From Nonomuraea typhae (GTDB taxonomy: Bacteria; Actinomycetota; Actinomycetes; Streptosporangiales; Streptosporangiaceae): DNA of 64,000 nt. The notes under the pieces were generated by a model. It was not told where the DNA came from. It worked only from the letters and a program-made list of their open reading frames with translations, and did no database searches. Where the stretch lies: the NCBI RefSeq assembly GCF_009760925.1, contig NZ_VRLV01000001.1, positions 930,001-994,000 of the forward strand, in the 5' to 3' direction. This document shows positions 41,448 through 51,730 of this stretch, piece after piece (the stretch's first letter is position 1; every line of letters starts with the position of its first letter). The translations under genes were made by a program, and so were the position numbers.

Positions 41448-42928
41448 ACGTGACCTTGCTGCGCGCGGCGCGCACCGGCGGCGCGCTCCGCGACATTCTC
41501 GTGGCCGGAGGATGCGTGGCCCGCATCGCCGAGCACATCGCGCCCGCGCCCGGCTGGGAGGTGGCCGACCTCGGCGGCCGTCCGGTCCTGCCGGGACTGT
41601 GGGACCACCACGTGCACTTCGACCAGTGGATCACGGCCAGGCAGCGGCTGGACCTGTCCGCGGCCGCCTCCGCCGCGGAAGCCGCCGCGCTGGTGGCCGA
41701 GCGGCTGCGCACCAGGCCGCCGGAGCCGGGCCGGCCGCTCGTCGGATACGGCTTCCGCGACGCCCTCTGGCCGGACCCGCCCCACCGCGACCTCCTGGAC
41801 GCCGCCGCCCCCGAGGCCGCGCACGTGCCGGTGGTCCTGCTCAGCGGGGACCTGCACTGCTGCTGGATCAACAGCGCCGCCGCCACCCGGTACGGCTGGG
41901 CCGCCCACCCGACCGGCATCCTGCGCGAGTCGGAGAAGGAGGCGATCGCCGCCGACGTCACCGACCTGCCCGAGGCCCTCCTGGACGGCTGGGCCGTGGA
42001 GGCCGCGGACGCCGCGGCGGCCAGAGGCGTCGTCGGCGTCGTCGAACTGGAGGCGCCCTGGCGGCTGGACGCCTGGACCCGCCGGGTCCGCGACGGCAAC
42101 CGGGCGCTGCGGGTGGTCTGCGGCGTCTGGCCGGAGCTCCTGGAGGAGGCGGTGGAGCGCGGGCTGAAGACCGGCGACGTGATCGAGGGGACCGGCGGCC
42201 TGGTGGAGATGGGCCCGTTCAAGGTGATCACCGACGGCTCCCTCAACACCCGCACCGCCTTCTGCCACGACCCCTATCCGGGCCTGGACGGCGGCGCGCA
42301 GCCGCGGGGCATGCTGCTCGTCCCGCCGGAGGAGCTGGTGCCGCTGATGGAGCGGGCCTGGTCGGCAGGGCTGCGCCCGGCGGTGCACGCGATCGGCGAC
42401 CGGGCCAACACCCTGGCCCTGGACGCCTTCGAGCGCGTGGGGGCCCAGGGGGCGATCGAGCACGCCCAGCTCCTGGACACCGCCGACCTCGCCCGCTTCG
42501 CCGCCCTCGGGGTGGTGGCCAGCGTCCAGCCGGAGCACGCGATGGACGACCGCGACGTGGCCGACCACCACTGGGCGGGGCGCACCGGCCGCGCGTTCGC
42601 GTTCCGCGCCCTGCTGGCCGCGGGGGCCCGGCTCGCGCTGGGCTCCGACGCGCCGGTGGCGCCGCTGGATCCCTGGGTGACACTGGCCGCCGCCGTGGAC
42701 CGCGGCCGGGACGGCAGGGAGCCCTGGCACCCCGAGCAGGCGATCCCCGTCGAGGCCGCGATCGCCGCCTCCACCCGCACCGGCCGGGCGAGCCTGGCCG
42801 AGGGCGATGCGGCCGACCTCGTCGTCACCGGCGCCGACCCCTACACCGCCTCCGGCGCCGACCTGCGGACCATGCCGGTCGAGGGCACCATGCTGGCCGG
42901 CCGCTGGACCTGGCGGGAGGGCATCTAG
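41444..42928 (+). CDS. metal-dependent amidohydrolase (YtcJ-like)
   Basis: A 494-residue TIM-barrel hydrolase of the amidohydrolase_3 group. Metal and catalytic motifs are in order: WDHHVHF (HxH, about residue 52), FKVITDGSLNT (carboxylated-Lys position), HAIGD (about 305), EHAQL, and GSDAPV (Asp, about 405). Length and composition match the YtcJ/aryldialkylphosphatase-like family that cleaves amide or N-formyl bonds. It is translationally coupled to the PaiB-like gene and ends 16 bases before a strong terminator. The substrate is unknown; neighbouring hydantoin- and peptide-related genes hint at cyclic amides. Confidence 0.9.
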   Translation: MNVTLLRAARTGGALRDILVAGGCVARIAEHIAPAPGWEVADLGGRPVLPGLWDHHVHFDQWITARQRLDLSAAASAAEAAALVAERLRTRPPEPGRPLVGYGFRDALWPDPPHRDLLDAAAPEAAHVPVVLLSGDLHCCWINSAAATRYGWAAHPTGILRESEKEAIAADVTDLPEALLDGWAVEAADAAAARGVVGVVELEAPWRLDAWTRRVRDGNRALRVVCGVWPELLEEAVERGLKTGDVIEGTGGLVEMGPFKVITDGSLNTRTAFCHDPYPGLDGGAQPRGMLLVPPEELVPLMERAWSAGLRPAVHAIGDRANTLALDAFERVGAQGAIEHAQLLDTADLARFAALGVVASVQPEHAMDDRDVADHHWAGRTGRAFAFRALLAAGARLALGSDAPVAPLDPWVTLAAAVDRGRDGREPWHPEQAIPVEAAIAASTRTGRASLAEGDAADLVVTGADPYTASGADLRTMPVEGTMLAGRWTWREGI

Positions 42929-42944
42929 GCACCCGACCCCGAAC

Positions 42945-42981
42945 GCCGCGGCCGGCCCCGCTGGGCCGGCCGCGGCCTTTT
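42945..42981 (+). terminator. strong intrinsic terminator
   Basis: GCCGCGGCCGGCC pairs perfectly over 13 bp with GGCCGGCCGCGGC around a six-base loop and is followed by CTTTT. It lies 16 bases after the amidohydrolase stop codon and separates it from the convergent PucR gene; the hairpin itself could stop transcription from both sides. Confidence 0.9.
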
Positions 42982-42990
42982 CCGCGCGCT

Positions 42991-43070
42991 GAGAAGGCGG
43001 GCCGCTCAGGCATTGAGAAGGCGGGCCGCTCAGGCGTTGAGGCGGGCATTTTCAGGCGTTGAGGAGGCGG
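42991..43070. repeat. tandem duplication of the PucR gene 3' end
   Basis: The 24-bp unit gagaaggcgggccgctcagg+c(a/g)tt occurs at 42991-43014 and 43015-43038, followed by a shortened copy (43039-43060). On the minus strand each copy ends like the gene itself: codons for R-L-L-N-A and a TGA stop. Four successive stop regions thus trail the real one at 43052. Confidence 0.75.
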
Positions 43071-44539
43071 ACCCGGCAGGCCAGTTGCAGGGCGAAGCGG
43101 GTGTCCGGGTCGGCCAGGTCCGCGCCGAGCGCCTCGGAGATCCACTTGATCCGGTAGGCCACCGCGTTGGGATGCAGGTGCAGCGCCTCGGCGGTCCGCG
43201 TGGGCGAGCTCTGCGCGTCGAGGTAGGCCGACAGGGTGACCACGCCGATGCTGGCCCGCGCCGCGCCCATCGCGTCGAGCGGGGCCAGCATCTCGCTGAG
43301 CAGGTCGCGGCTGAGCGGTGAGGACGACAGGCCCGCCAGGATCCGGCGCAACCCGGTGGCGTCGGTCTCGGCCAGCGTGCCGTGCCGCCCGGCCGCGCGG
43401 GCCGAGTCGGCCGCCACCCGTGCCTCGGCCGCCGACTGCCGCAACCCGTCGGGCCCGGCCTGCGGCGTGCCGATCCCGCCTGTGACCACCACGTCGCCGC
43501 GCGCGGTCAGGACCTCGACCAGCCGCTGAAGCTCGGCCCGCGCGCTGCGGTGCGGATCGGTCCCGGCCGGGCCGGTGCAGACGACCACCAGGTCGCCGCC
43601 GAGCGTGGCCACGTGCCACTCGCCCGGCTTGGCGTGCAGCACCTGCAGCGCCGACAGCTCCGCCTCGTCGAGCACCTGGCGGGCGCGCTCCATCGACGCC
43701 TCGCCGCGGGCGGCGGCGTCCTCCACCTTGAGCCAGGCCACCACGTGGGTCTGCTCCACCGCGAGGTCGAGGTGGAACGCCTGGTCGACGAGCTGAGGCA
43801 GCTGCGCCCTGTCGCACAGCACGATCTGGACGATGAGCCCGGCCCTGGTCATGGCGGGCGCGAAGCGGCGGCTGAGCTCGCGCTGGCGCAGCCGGGAGAC
43901 GAGCGCGGCGATCGCCGGCAGGGCGACCCGGGTGGCGTCGTCGTCCAGATCGGCCACCACCGCCGCGACCGGCTGCCGCCCGACCACCACCGCGCCCGGG
44001 TCGGATTCGGCCACGGGCCCGGTCTCGTCCAGGACCAGCCCGCAGCCCAGCGCCTGCGCGGCCGCCTCCAGCAGCGAGCGCACCGCCTCACCGCCGCCCT
44101 CTTCCGCGGCCGCCTGCGCCAGCCGGATCGCGGTCTCCGCGCGGGCCAGCGAGTCCGAGGCGCCGCCCCGGACGTACCGGTCGATGTCCAGCAGCAGCCC
44201 GGCCCCGTCGCGCGCCCTCTCCGGCGCCAGCACGGGCAGGTGCGCCCGGTCGGCCAGGCGCGTGGCGGTGATCGGCAGCCGCAGCGGCGCCGCGAACACC
44301 AGCCCGGCCAGCCCCCGCGCGGCGGCCTGCCGGATCGCCACGTCGATCTCGTAGCCGGAGCCGGACGGCCCGCCCAGGATCACGATCAGGCTGTCGGCCG
44401 GCACCCGCTCGATCGCGGCCAGGGTGTCGGCCCCGGCCACGTGCCGGATGGGCGCCTGCGCGGCGGGCCCGGCGACGAGCGACAGCCCGAACCTCGCGTG
44501 GTGCCGCAGCAACTCTGCGACCGTCGCCGTCTGTGGCAT
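43052..44539 (-). CDS. PucR family transcriptional regulator
   Basis: A 495-residue activator-type regulator. The N-terminal PucR ligand-sensing domain (about 1-125), a central GGDEF-like/CdaR region (about 280-400) and the C-terminal PucR HTH_30 domain (about 425-495, with SPTRTAEALHLHPNAVAYRIK) are all present. PucR proteins respond to purine, hydantoin or amino-acid derived signals and usually activate adjacent catabolic genes. Start ATG 44539 sits six bases after a TAATCT box (leaderless); GTG 44545 is an alternative. It is divergent from the DUF917/hydantoinase/ABC/peptidase operon, its probable target. Confidence 0.92.
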   Translation of the reverse strand: MPQTATVAELLRHHARFGLSLVAGPAAQAPIRHVAGADTLAAIERVPADSLIVILGGPSGSGYEIDVAIRQAAARGLAGLVFAAPLRLPITATRLADRAHLPVLAPERARDGAGLLLDIDRYVRGGASDSLARAETAIRLAQAAAEEGGGEAVRSLLEAAAQALGCGLVLDETGPVAESDPGAVVVGRQPVAAVVADLDDDATRVALPAIAALVSRLRQRELSRRFAPAMTRAGLIVQIVLCDRAQLPQLVDQAFHLDLAVEQTHVVAWLKVEDAAARGEASMERARQVLDEAELSALQVLHAKPGEWHVATLGGDLVVVCTGPAGTDPHRSARAELQRLVEVLTARGDVVVTGGIGTPQAGPDGLRQSAAEARVAADSARAAGRHGTLAETDATGLRRILAGLSSSPLSRDLLSEMLAPLDAMGAARASIGVVTLSAYLDAQSSPTRTAEALHLHPNAVAYRIKWISEALGADLADPDTRFALQLACRVRLLNA

Positions 44540-44545
44540 GGCCAC

Positions 44546-44606
44546 AGATTAGGGCCAAGCGTTGTGATTGCACCATATGGGAAGCCGGTGGACCGATGGC
44601 CATACT
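44546..44606. promoter_or_regulatory. divergent leaderless promoters, PucR versus DUF917 operon
   Basis: On the minus strand TAATCT (44551-44546) is followed by six bases and ATG 44539. On the plus strand CATACT (44601-44606) is followed by six bases and ATG 44613. Neither gene has a Shine-Dalgarno, so both mRNAs are probably leaderless. The exact dyad CTGTGGC-atg-GCCACAG (44531-44547) overlaps the PucR start and -10 and may be its own operator. Confidence 0.6.
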
Positions 44607-44612
44607 CGACGC

Positions 44613-45704
44613 ATGCAGGCAGCAAGTGAGATCCGGCTGACCGAGAGTGACCTCCCCGCACTCGCACGTGGCTGCGCCGTACTCGGCACAGGAGGCGGCG
44701 GCTCGGTGGAGACCGCCATCCCCAGCGCCCTTCAGGCACTGCGCGACCACGGGCCCGTCCCCCTCGTACGGCTGGCCGACCTCGACGACGACGCCCTCAT
44801 CGTCCCCATGTCCAGCATCGGCGCCCCGACCGTCGGGCACGAGATGCTGGCCAGTGCCGAGCAGCCGATGCGGCTGCGCGAGGAGGTCGAGCGGGTCGCC
44901 GGCCGCCCGATCGCGGCGATCATGGCGGGCGAGATCGGCGGCAGCAACGGCGTGGAGCCGCTGGCCTGGGCCGCCCAGCTCGGCCTGCCCATGCTCGACG
45001 CCGACGGCATGGGCCGGGCCTTCCCCGAACTCCAGATGGTCTCGATGCACGTGGCCGGGCTCACCTCCGACCTCGTGATCCTTTCCGACGTCGTCGGCAA
45101 CGTCGCCACGCTGCGCCCGATCAGCGCGATCTGGTCGGAACGGCAGGCCCGCGCCCTCTGCGTGGCCAGCGGCGCCAGCACGATGATGGCCAACTACCTG
45201 ATGCCGGCCCGCCAGGCCAGGGGAGCGGTGATCGAGGGCAGTGTCTCGGCCGCGCTCGACATCGGCCGCAGCACCCAGGGCCACGCCGACCCGGTCGCCG
45301 CGCTGACCGAGCGGCTGAAGGCCAGGCGGCTGCTCGACGGCAAGATCGTCGAGCTCGAGCGGCAGACCGGCGGCGGCTTCGTCCGCGGCGCCGTGGTCGT
45401 GGACGGCACCGGCGCGCACGCCGGCCGCATGGTCCGCATCGAGATCCAGAACGAGAACCTCGTCGTCTTCGAGTCCGGTGAGGTCCTGGCCAGCGTGCCC
45501 GACCTCATCACCGTGGTCGACACCCAGACGGCCGAGGCCATCTCCACGGAGACCCTCCGCTACGGCCAGCGGGTCAGCGTGCTGGCCTGGGCCTGCGACC
45601 CTCTCTGGCGCACCCCGCAGGGCCTGGCCGTCGTCGGCCCGCGCGCCTTCGGCTACCACATCGACTACCGCCCCGTTGAGGAGTACCTGCATGTCGGCCT
45701 CTGA
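44613..45704 (+). CDS. DUF917 (S-methyl-thiohydantoin desulfurase-like) protein
   Basis: A 363-residue cytosolic protein of the DUF917 family. The N-terminal glycine-rich CAVLGTGGGGSVETA and the central GEIGGSNGVEPL are typical, as is the C-terminal GPRAFGY. Homologues usually sit beside hydantoinase/oxoprolinase genes and take part in handling hydantoin-like rings, as here. ATG 44613 follows a -10 box by six bases (leaderless). It overlaps the next gene by 14 bp. First gene of a nine-gene operon controlled, most likely, by the divergent PucR. Confidence 0.88.
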   Translation: MQAASEIRLTESDLPALARGCAVLGTGGGGSVETAIPSALQALRDHGPVPLVRLADLDDDALIVPMSSIGAPTVGHEMLASAEQPMRLREEVERVAGRPIAAIMAGEIGGSNGVEPLAWAAQLGLPMLDADGMGRAFPELQMVSMHVAGLTSDLVILSDVVGNVATLRPISAIWSERQARALCVASGASTMMANYLMPARQARGAVIEGSVSAALDIGRSTQGHADPVAALTERLKARRLLDGKIVELERQTGGGFVRGAVVVDGTGAHAGRMVRIEIQNENLVVFESGEVLASVPDLITVVDTQTAEAISTETLRYGQRVSVLAWACDPLWRTPQGLAVVGPRAFGYHIDYRPVEEYLHVGL

Positions 45705-47265
45705 CCCCCGGCGCGATCTGAAGATCGGCATCGACGTCGGCGGCACCAACACCGACGCCGTCGTCCTCGACCGCTCGGACGCCATCGTGGCCAGGACCAA
45801 GCAGGCGACCACCGAGGACGTCACCGGCGGCATCCGCCGGGCGCTGGCGGTGGTGCTCGGCGAACTCGGCGAGCGCGAACGCCACGTCGGCCGGATCATG
45901 CTCGGCACCACCCACGCCACCAACGCCGTCCTGCAGCGCAGGGGACTGGGCCGGGTCGCGGTGATCCGCCTCGGCGCCCCCGCCGCCACGGCCGTGGCAC
46001 CGCTGACCACCTGGCCCGCGGACCTGCGCGCGGTGGTCGAGGCGGGCTCGGTCATGCTCGGCGGCGGCCACTTCGTGGACGGCTGGCCCATCGCCCCGCT
46101 CGACCGCGACGGCATCCGCCGCTTCCTCGGCTCGGTGGCCGGGCGGGCGGACGCGGTGGCGGTCACCGGCGTTTTCAGCCCGGCCTCCGGCGAGCAGGAG
46201 CAGGAGGTCGCCGAGATCGTCCGCGAGGAGCTCGGCGCCGACGTCGCGCTCTCGCTCAGCCACGAGATCGGCTCGCTCGGGCTGCTGGAACGTGAGAACG
46301 CCACCGTCCTCAACGCCGCCCTCTACCGCGCCGCCGGCGAGGTGACCCGGGCCCTGGACGCCGTGCTCGCCGAGCGCGGCCTGGACGCGGCGGCCTTCTT
46401 CGCCCAGAACGACGGCACCCTCATGGCCCTGGAGTACGCCTCCCGCTACCCGGTGCTGACCATCGGCTCCGGCCCCGCCAACTCGATCAGGGGCGCGGCG
46501 TTCCTGTCCGGCGTGGACGACGCCATCGTCGTGGACGTCGGCGGCACCTCGACCGACCTGGGCGTGCTGGTGCGCGGCTTCCCCCGCGAGTCGTCGTTCG
46601 CCACCGACATCGGCGGCGTGCGCACCAACTTCCGCATGCCCGACATCCTCAGCGTCGCCGTCGGCGGCGGCACCATCGTGAGCGGCGCCCCCGAGGCCCC
46701 GGTCGTCGGCCCCGTCTCGGTCGGCTACCGCATCACCTCGGAAGGGCTGGCCTTCGGGGGCGAGACCCCCACGCTCACCGACGCGGGCGCGCTGGCGGGC
46801 CGGGTCGCGCTCGGCGACGGCGAACGGCCGGCCGCCCGGATCCGGGCGCTGCTGGAGGCCGCGCTGGAGGTCGCCGACACGATCATCGGCGACGCGGTCG
46901 ACCAGATGTCACTGGGCCGAAGGGACCGGCCCGTCGTCGCCGTCGGCGGCGGCGCCTTCCTGGTCCCCGACTCCGTCCCGGGCGCCGCCAAGGTGCTGCG
47001 CCCCGACAACGCTGATGTGGCCAATGCCGTGGGCGCCGCCATCGCCCTCGTCAGCGGCCGCTGGGAAACGCTGGCTCCCGCCGGGGACGGCCGCCGCCAG
47101 GCGATCGAGGAAGCGAGCGAGAAGGCGGTCCACCGGGCCGTCCAGGCAGGGGCCGACCCCGAGTCGGTGCAGGTGGTCGAGATCACCGAGACACCCCTGT
47201 CGTACCTGCACGAGCCCGCGGTCCGCGTCAACGTCAAGGCCGCAGGCCGCCTGGGTTGGTTGTGA
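45691..47265 (+). CDS. hydantoinase/oxoprolinase subunit A (HyuA-like)
   Basis: A 524-residue ATP-dependent cyclic-amide hydrolase of the ASKHA-fold type. ATP-binding motifs: GIDVGGTNTDAVVLD (about 12-26), GTTHATNA, the second phosphate motif VDVGGTSTDLG (about 280) and GGGAFLVPDS. Family members open hydantoin or 5-oxoproline rings using ATP. No separate B subunit is encoded here, so it probably works with the DUF917 partner. ATG 45691 has GAGGAG seven bases upstream, inside the end of the DUF917 gene, so the two are translationally coupled. Confidence 0.92.
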   Translation: MSASDPRRDLKIGIDVGGTNTDAVVLDRSDAIVARTKQATTEDVTGGIRRALAVVLGELGERERHVGRIMLGTTHATNAVLQRRGLGRVAVIRLGAPAATAVAPLTTWPADLRAVVEAGSVMLGGGHFVDGWPIAPLDRDGIRRFLGSVAGRADAVAVTGVFSPASGEQEQEVAEIVREELGADVALSLSHEIGSLGLLERENATVLNAALYRAAGEVTRALDAVLAERGLDAAAFFAQNDGTLMALEYASRYPVLTIGSGPANSIRGAAFLSGVDDAIVVDVGGTSTDLGVLVRGFPRESSFATDIGGVRTNFRMPDILSVAVGGGTIVSGAPEAPVVGPVSVGYRITSEGLAFGGETPTLTDAGALAGRVALGDGERPAARIRALLEAALEVADTIIGDAVDQMSLGRRDRPVVAVGGGAFLVPDSVPGAAKVLRPDNADVANAVGAAIALVSGRWETLAPAGDGRRQAIEEASEKAVHRAVQAGADPESVQVVEITETPLSYLHEPAVRVNVKAAGRLGWL

Positions 47266-47281
47266 AACCGAAAGGAACACC

Positions 47282-48943
47282 ATGTCCACCTTGCTCCCCG
47301 GCCGCCGTCGCGCGGCCCAGGTGTGGTGTGCCGTAGCAGTGCTGGCCGCGGCGGCCACCGGATGCGGCGGCGGCAAAACCCCCGCCCCCGCGTCCGGGTC
47401 CGCCTCCACGGGCGGCATCCTCAGCGTGGGCGTCACCGCCTCGCTGGGACGGATGACCTCGCTCAACCCCCTCGCCGACAACCTGTACGGGTCGTGGATC
47501 GCCCGCCAGCTGATCTACCCCGCGCTCGTCCAGCTCAACGGCACCAAGCTCGAGCCCTCCTGGGCCACGAAATGGGACGTGTCCGGCGGCGGCCGGGTCT
47601 ACACCTTCCACCTGCAGCCCGGCACCTGGTCCGACGGCAAGCCGCTCACCGCGCACGACGCCGCCTGGACCGCCGAGTTCGAGCTCAAGAACGCCGGCGG
47701 CGCCGCGGGCCTGGTCTCCTTCGCCCTCGAAGGGATCAAGAGCGTCAAGGCCGTCGACGACACCACCCTCGTCGTCACCTACGCCGAACCCGTCGCGGAA
47801 AGCGTCCTGACCCTCCTGGCCAACTTCCACGTGCTGCCCAAGCACGTCTACGAACCCCACGCGGGCGGCGACGGCTCCAAGGTCCTCGCCTTCCGCCCCG
47901 AGGACAAGCTCCCCGTCGTCTCCGGCGGCCCGTTCACCGTGACCGAGTTCGCCGGCGACGGCACCACCATCTTCGAGCCCAACAAGGGCTACTTCGGCGC
48001 CAAGCCCAAGGTCGGCGCCGTCGGCCTCCAGGTCTTCCAGAACGACGAGGGCCTGGCCCAGGCGCTGCGCGCCGGAACCGTCGCCTGGGGCTACGGCGGC
48101 GGCTCCGCCGTGGCCGCCTCGGTCAAGGGCAGCGCCGGGCTCGACGTGGTCACCTCCCCCTCCCAGGAGGTCGCCCTGCTCAACGTCAACACCAACCCCA
48201 AGAAGCCGGACCATCCCGAGCTGCGCGAGGTCCGCGTGCGCGAGGCGATGTCGCTGGCGCTCGACCGCGCCCAGCTCGTCGAGGTCGTCCTCAACGGGTA
48301 CGGCAGGCCCGGCCGCAGCGTGCTGGCCCCCTTCCAGGACGAGTGGATCCCGAAGGACCTGCAGCCCGACGCGCACGACCCGGCCGCGGCCAACAAGATC
48401 CTCGACGACCTCGGCTACAAGCGCGGATCCGACGGCGTCCGCCGTACCCCCAAGGGCGAGCGGATGGCGTACGAGGTCGTGGTCTGGAAGGAGATCAGCA
48501 GGGTCGCCGAGATCCTGCAGAAGAACCTGGCGGAGATCGGCGTCGAGCTCAAACCGGACATCGCCTCCGACTACACGGCCGCGGTCACCGCGCCGGAGGG
48601 CAAGTACCTCGACTTCGACCTGGCCTACTCCTACTGGACGCTGTCCCCGGACCCGGGCGGCATGCTGCGCGTCTACAGCTGCGACAGCTGGGGCAGCGTC
48701 AACTTCGCCGGCTTCTGCGACAAGGACTTCGACGCCCTGCTGAACAAGCAGCGCGGCATGCTCGACCCCGCCGAGCGGGCCGGCGCCGTCGCCACGCTGC
48801 AGAAGACGCTGCTGCGCGACACCCGGGCCGTCCTGCCGCTCTACCACGCCGAGACCGTCCACGTGGTCAGGAAGGGCTGGGCCGGCATCGAGACCCAGCG
48901 CTTCGGACCGGGTCTGTGGACCCAGATCCAGCAGGGCTCATGA
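47282..48943 (+). CDS. extracellular solute-binding lipoprotein, oligopeptide-type (family 5)
   Basis: A 553-residue ABC importer receptor. A lipoprotein signal covers about 1-24, with lipobox AATGC (lipidated Cys). The family 5 signature YTFHLQPGTWSDGKPLTAHD is at about residue 103 on, with the domain running to the C-terminus. It captures peptides or related amide ligands for the permeases and ATPases that follow. ATG 47282 follows AAAGGA. The stop overlaps the first permease gene as ATGA. Ligand class is inferred from context: cyclic-amide enzymes upstream, peptidases downstream. Confidence 0.93.
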   Translation: MSTLLPGRRRAAQVWCAVAVLAAAATGCGGGKTPAPASGSASTGGILSVGVTASLGRMTSLNPLADNLYGSWIARQLIYPALVQLNGTKLEPSWATKWDVSGGGRVYTFHLQPGTWSDGKPLTAHDAAWTAEFELKNAGGAAGLVSFALEGIKSVKAVDDTTLVVTYAEPVAESVLTLLANFHVLPKHVYEPHAGGDGSKVLAFRPEDKLPVVSGGPFTVTEFAGDGTTIFEPNKGYFGAKPKVGAVGLQVFQNDEGLAQALRAGTVAWGYGGGSAVAASVKGSAGLDVVTSPSQEVALLNVNTNPKKPDHPELREVRVREAMSLALDRAQLVEVVLNGYGRPGRSVLAPFQDEWIPKDLQPDAHDPAAANKILDDLGYKRGSDGVRRTPKGERMAYEVVVWKEISRVAEILQKNLAEIGVELKPDIASDYTAAVTAPEGKYLDFDLAYSYWTLSPDPGGMLRVYSCDSWGSVNFAGFCDKDFDALLNKQRGMLDPAERAGAVATLQKTLLRDTRAVLPLYHAETVHVVRKGWAGIETQRFGPGLWTQIQQGS

Positions 48944-49908
48944 GGCGCGGCGGTTACCTGGGCCGGCGGGTGGCCTCGGCCGGGATCACCATCGCGGCGG
49001 CGGTCACGATCAACTTCGTGCTCTTCCGCGCCGCGCCCGGCGACGCCGCCACGCAGTACCAGATGTGCCGGACGTGCAGCGCCGAGTTCCGCGACTACCT
49101 GCGCGCGGAACTGGGCCTGGACCGCTCCCTCCCGGAGCAGTTCTGGCTCTACCTCTCGGCGCTGCTCCGCGGCGACCTCGGCTTCTCCTTCCAGACGCGG
49201 CGCCCGGTGTGGGACGAGCTGATGGGCCCGCTGGCCAACACCGTGCCCATGGTGGGGCTCGGGCTGGCCTTCGGGCTGGCGCTCGGGCTGCTCATCGGGG
49301 TGGTCGCCGCGTGGCGGCGGGGCACGGCGGCCGACTGGGCGCCGGTGTCGGCCTCGATGTTCCTGTCGGTGCTGCCCATCCAGTGGATCGGGCTCATGCT
49401 GCTGCTGATGTTCGGCGGCATCCTGCCGACCGGCGGCATCGCCGACCCGTACCTGCGCTTCAGTGATCCGTCCTGGTGGCAGGTGCTGGCCGACCGGCTG
49501 GAACACCTGGCGCTGCCCTCGCTGGCCATCGGGCTGGCCTGGTGCGGCTCGTGGGCGCTCATCGCCCGCTCGGCGCTGGTCGGCGCGCTCGGCGAGGACT
49601 ACATCCTCACCGCCCGCGCCAAGGGCCTGTCGAGCTGGCGGATCGTGCGCCGCTATGCCGTACCGAACTCACTGCTGCCGATCTCCACGCTGATCTTCCT
49701 CACGTTCGGCTACATCGTCGCCGGGTCGCTGCTGGTGGAGACCGTGTTCTCCTACCCGGGCATCGGCCTGGCCCTCTACCAGGCGGTCCAGAACCGCGAC
49801 TACGCCGTGCTCCAGGGCGGGTTCCTGCTCCTGACCGTGGCGATCGTGCTCGCGAACCTGCTGGCCGACCTGCTCTACCTCAAGCTCGACCCGAGGATCA
49901 GGACGTGA
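48940..49908 (+). CDS. ABC transporter permease (DppB/OppB type)
   Basis: A 322-residue inner-membrane permease with six spans. The N-terminal family segment (YLGRRVASAG, ITIAAAVTINFVLFRAAPGD) and the cytoplasmic coupling loop RAKGLSSWRIVRRYAVPNSL (EAA-like) are intact. It forms the channel with the DppC-type permease next to it. It overlaps its neighbours by 4 bp at both ends, so stoichiometric co-translation is expected. Confidence 0.94.
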   Translation: MRRGGYLGRRVASAGITIAAAVTINFVLFRAAPGDAATQYQMCRTCSAEFRDYLRAELGLDRSLPEQFWLYLSALLRGDLGFSFQTRRPVWDELMGPLANTVPMVGLGLAFGLALGLLIGVVAAWRRGTAADWAPVSASMFLSVLPIQWIGLMLLLMFGGILPTGGIADPYLRFSDPSWWQVLADRLEHLALPSLAIGLAWCGSWALIARSALVGALGEDYILTARAKGLSSWRIVRRYAVPNSLLPISTLIFLTFGYIVAGSLLVETVFSYPGIGLALYQAVQNRDYAVLQGGFLLLTVAIVLANLLADLLYLKLDPRIRT

Positions 49909-50776
49909 ACGTGCTGCGAAGGTACCCGGGCGGCGCCCTAGGCGCCGCGATGCTGGGCGCGATCGTCATCCTGGCGGTGCTGGCGCCGTGGCTCGCCCCT
50001 TACGGCGAGCACGAGAAGGCGGGCGCGGTCTACCAGCCGCCCTCGCCCGCGCACCCGCTCGGCCTCGACGACGCCGGCATCGACATGGTCACGCTGCTGC
50101 TGCAGGGCGCCAGGACCTCCCTGCTGGTCGGCTTCGCCGCCGCGCTCATCGCCGTGGTCGCCGGCGGCGCGATCGGCCTGGCCGCCGGGTACGCGGGCGG
50201 GCGCACCGACGCGCTGCTCATGCGGCTGACCGACTACATGCTGGTCATCCCGGACATCCCGCTGCTGCTGATCGTGGCCGCCATCTGGGGGCGCAGCATG
50301 ACCGGCGTGATCGCCATCATCGGGCTGCTGTCCTGGCCGCGGCTGGCCCGGGTGGTGCGCGCGGAGACGCTGAGCGTGCGCGAGCGCGCCTACGTCCGGC
50401 GGGCGCTGACCATCGGCGCGGGCAACGTGCGCGTCGTGGCCGCCCATGTGCTCCCGCACGTGGTCCCGCTGCTGCTGACCCTGGCCATCTTCGCGGTCGG
50501 CAACGCCATCCTGGTCGAGACCGCCATCGCCTTCCTCGGACTCGGCGACCCGTCGGCGATCTCCTGGGGGCGGCTCATCCAGAACGCATTCGCCGGGCAG
50601 GCCGTCTCCCGGCAGGCGTGGTGGGCCATCGTGCCGCCGGGGCTGGCCGTCGGCTGCCTGATCCTGTCGTGCACGCTGATCGGCCGCGCGCTGGAGGAAC
50701 ATCTCAACCCGCGCCTGCGCACCGGGCACCTGTCCGTGCGCACCTTCCGCCTGGCCCCCTCGGGAGGTGAGCGCCG

Positions 50777-50780
<4 letters not shown>
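49905..50780 (+). CDS. ABC transporter permease (DppC/OppC type)
   Basis: A 291-residue six-span permease. It shows the N-terminal single span before an extracytoplasmic loop (HPLGLDDAGIDM, the family's conserved HPLGTDxxGRD-like motif) and the EAA coupling region (VRERAYVRRALTIGAG). The start is GTG 49905, overlapping the previous stop as GTGA; the next gene starts at the overlapping ATGA at 50777. It pairs with the preceding DppB-type protein. Confidence 0.93.
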
Positions 50781-51726
<946 letters not shown>

Positions 51727-51730
<4 letters not shown>

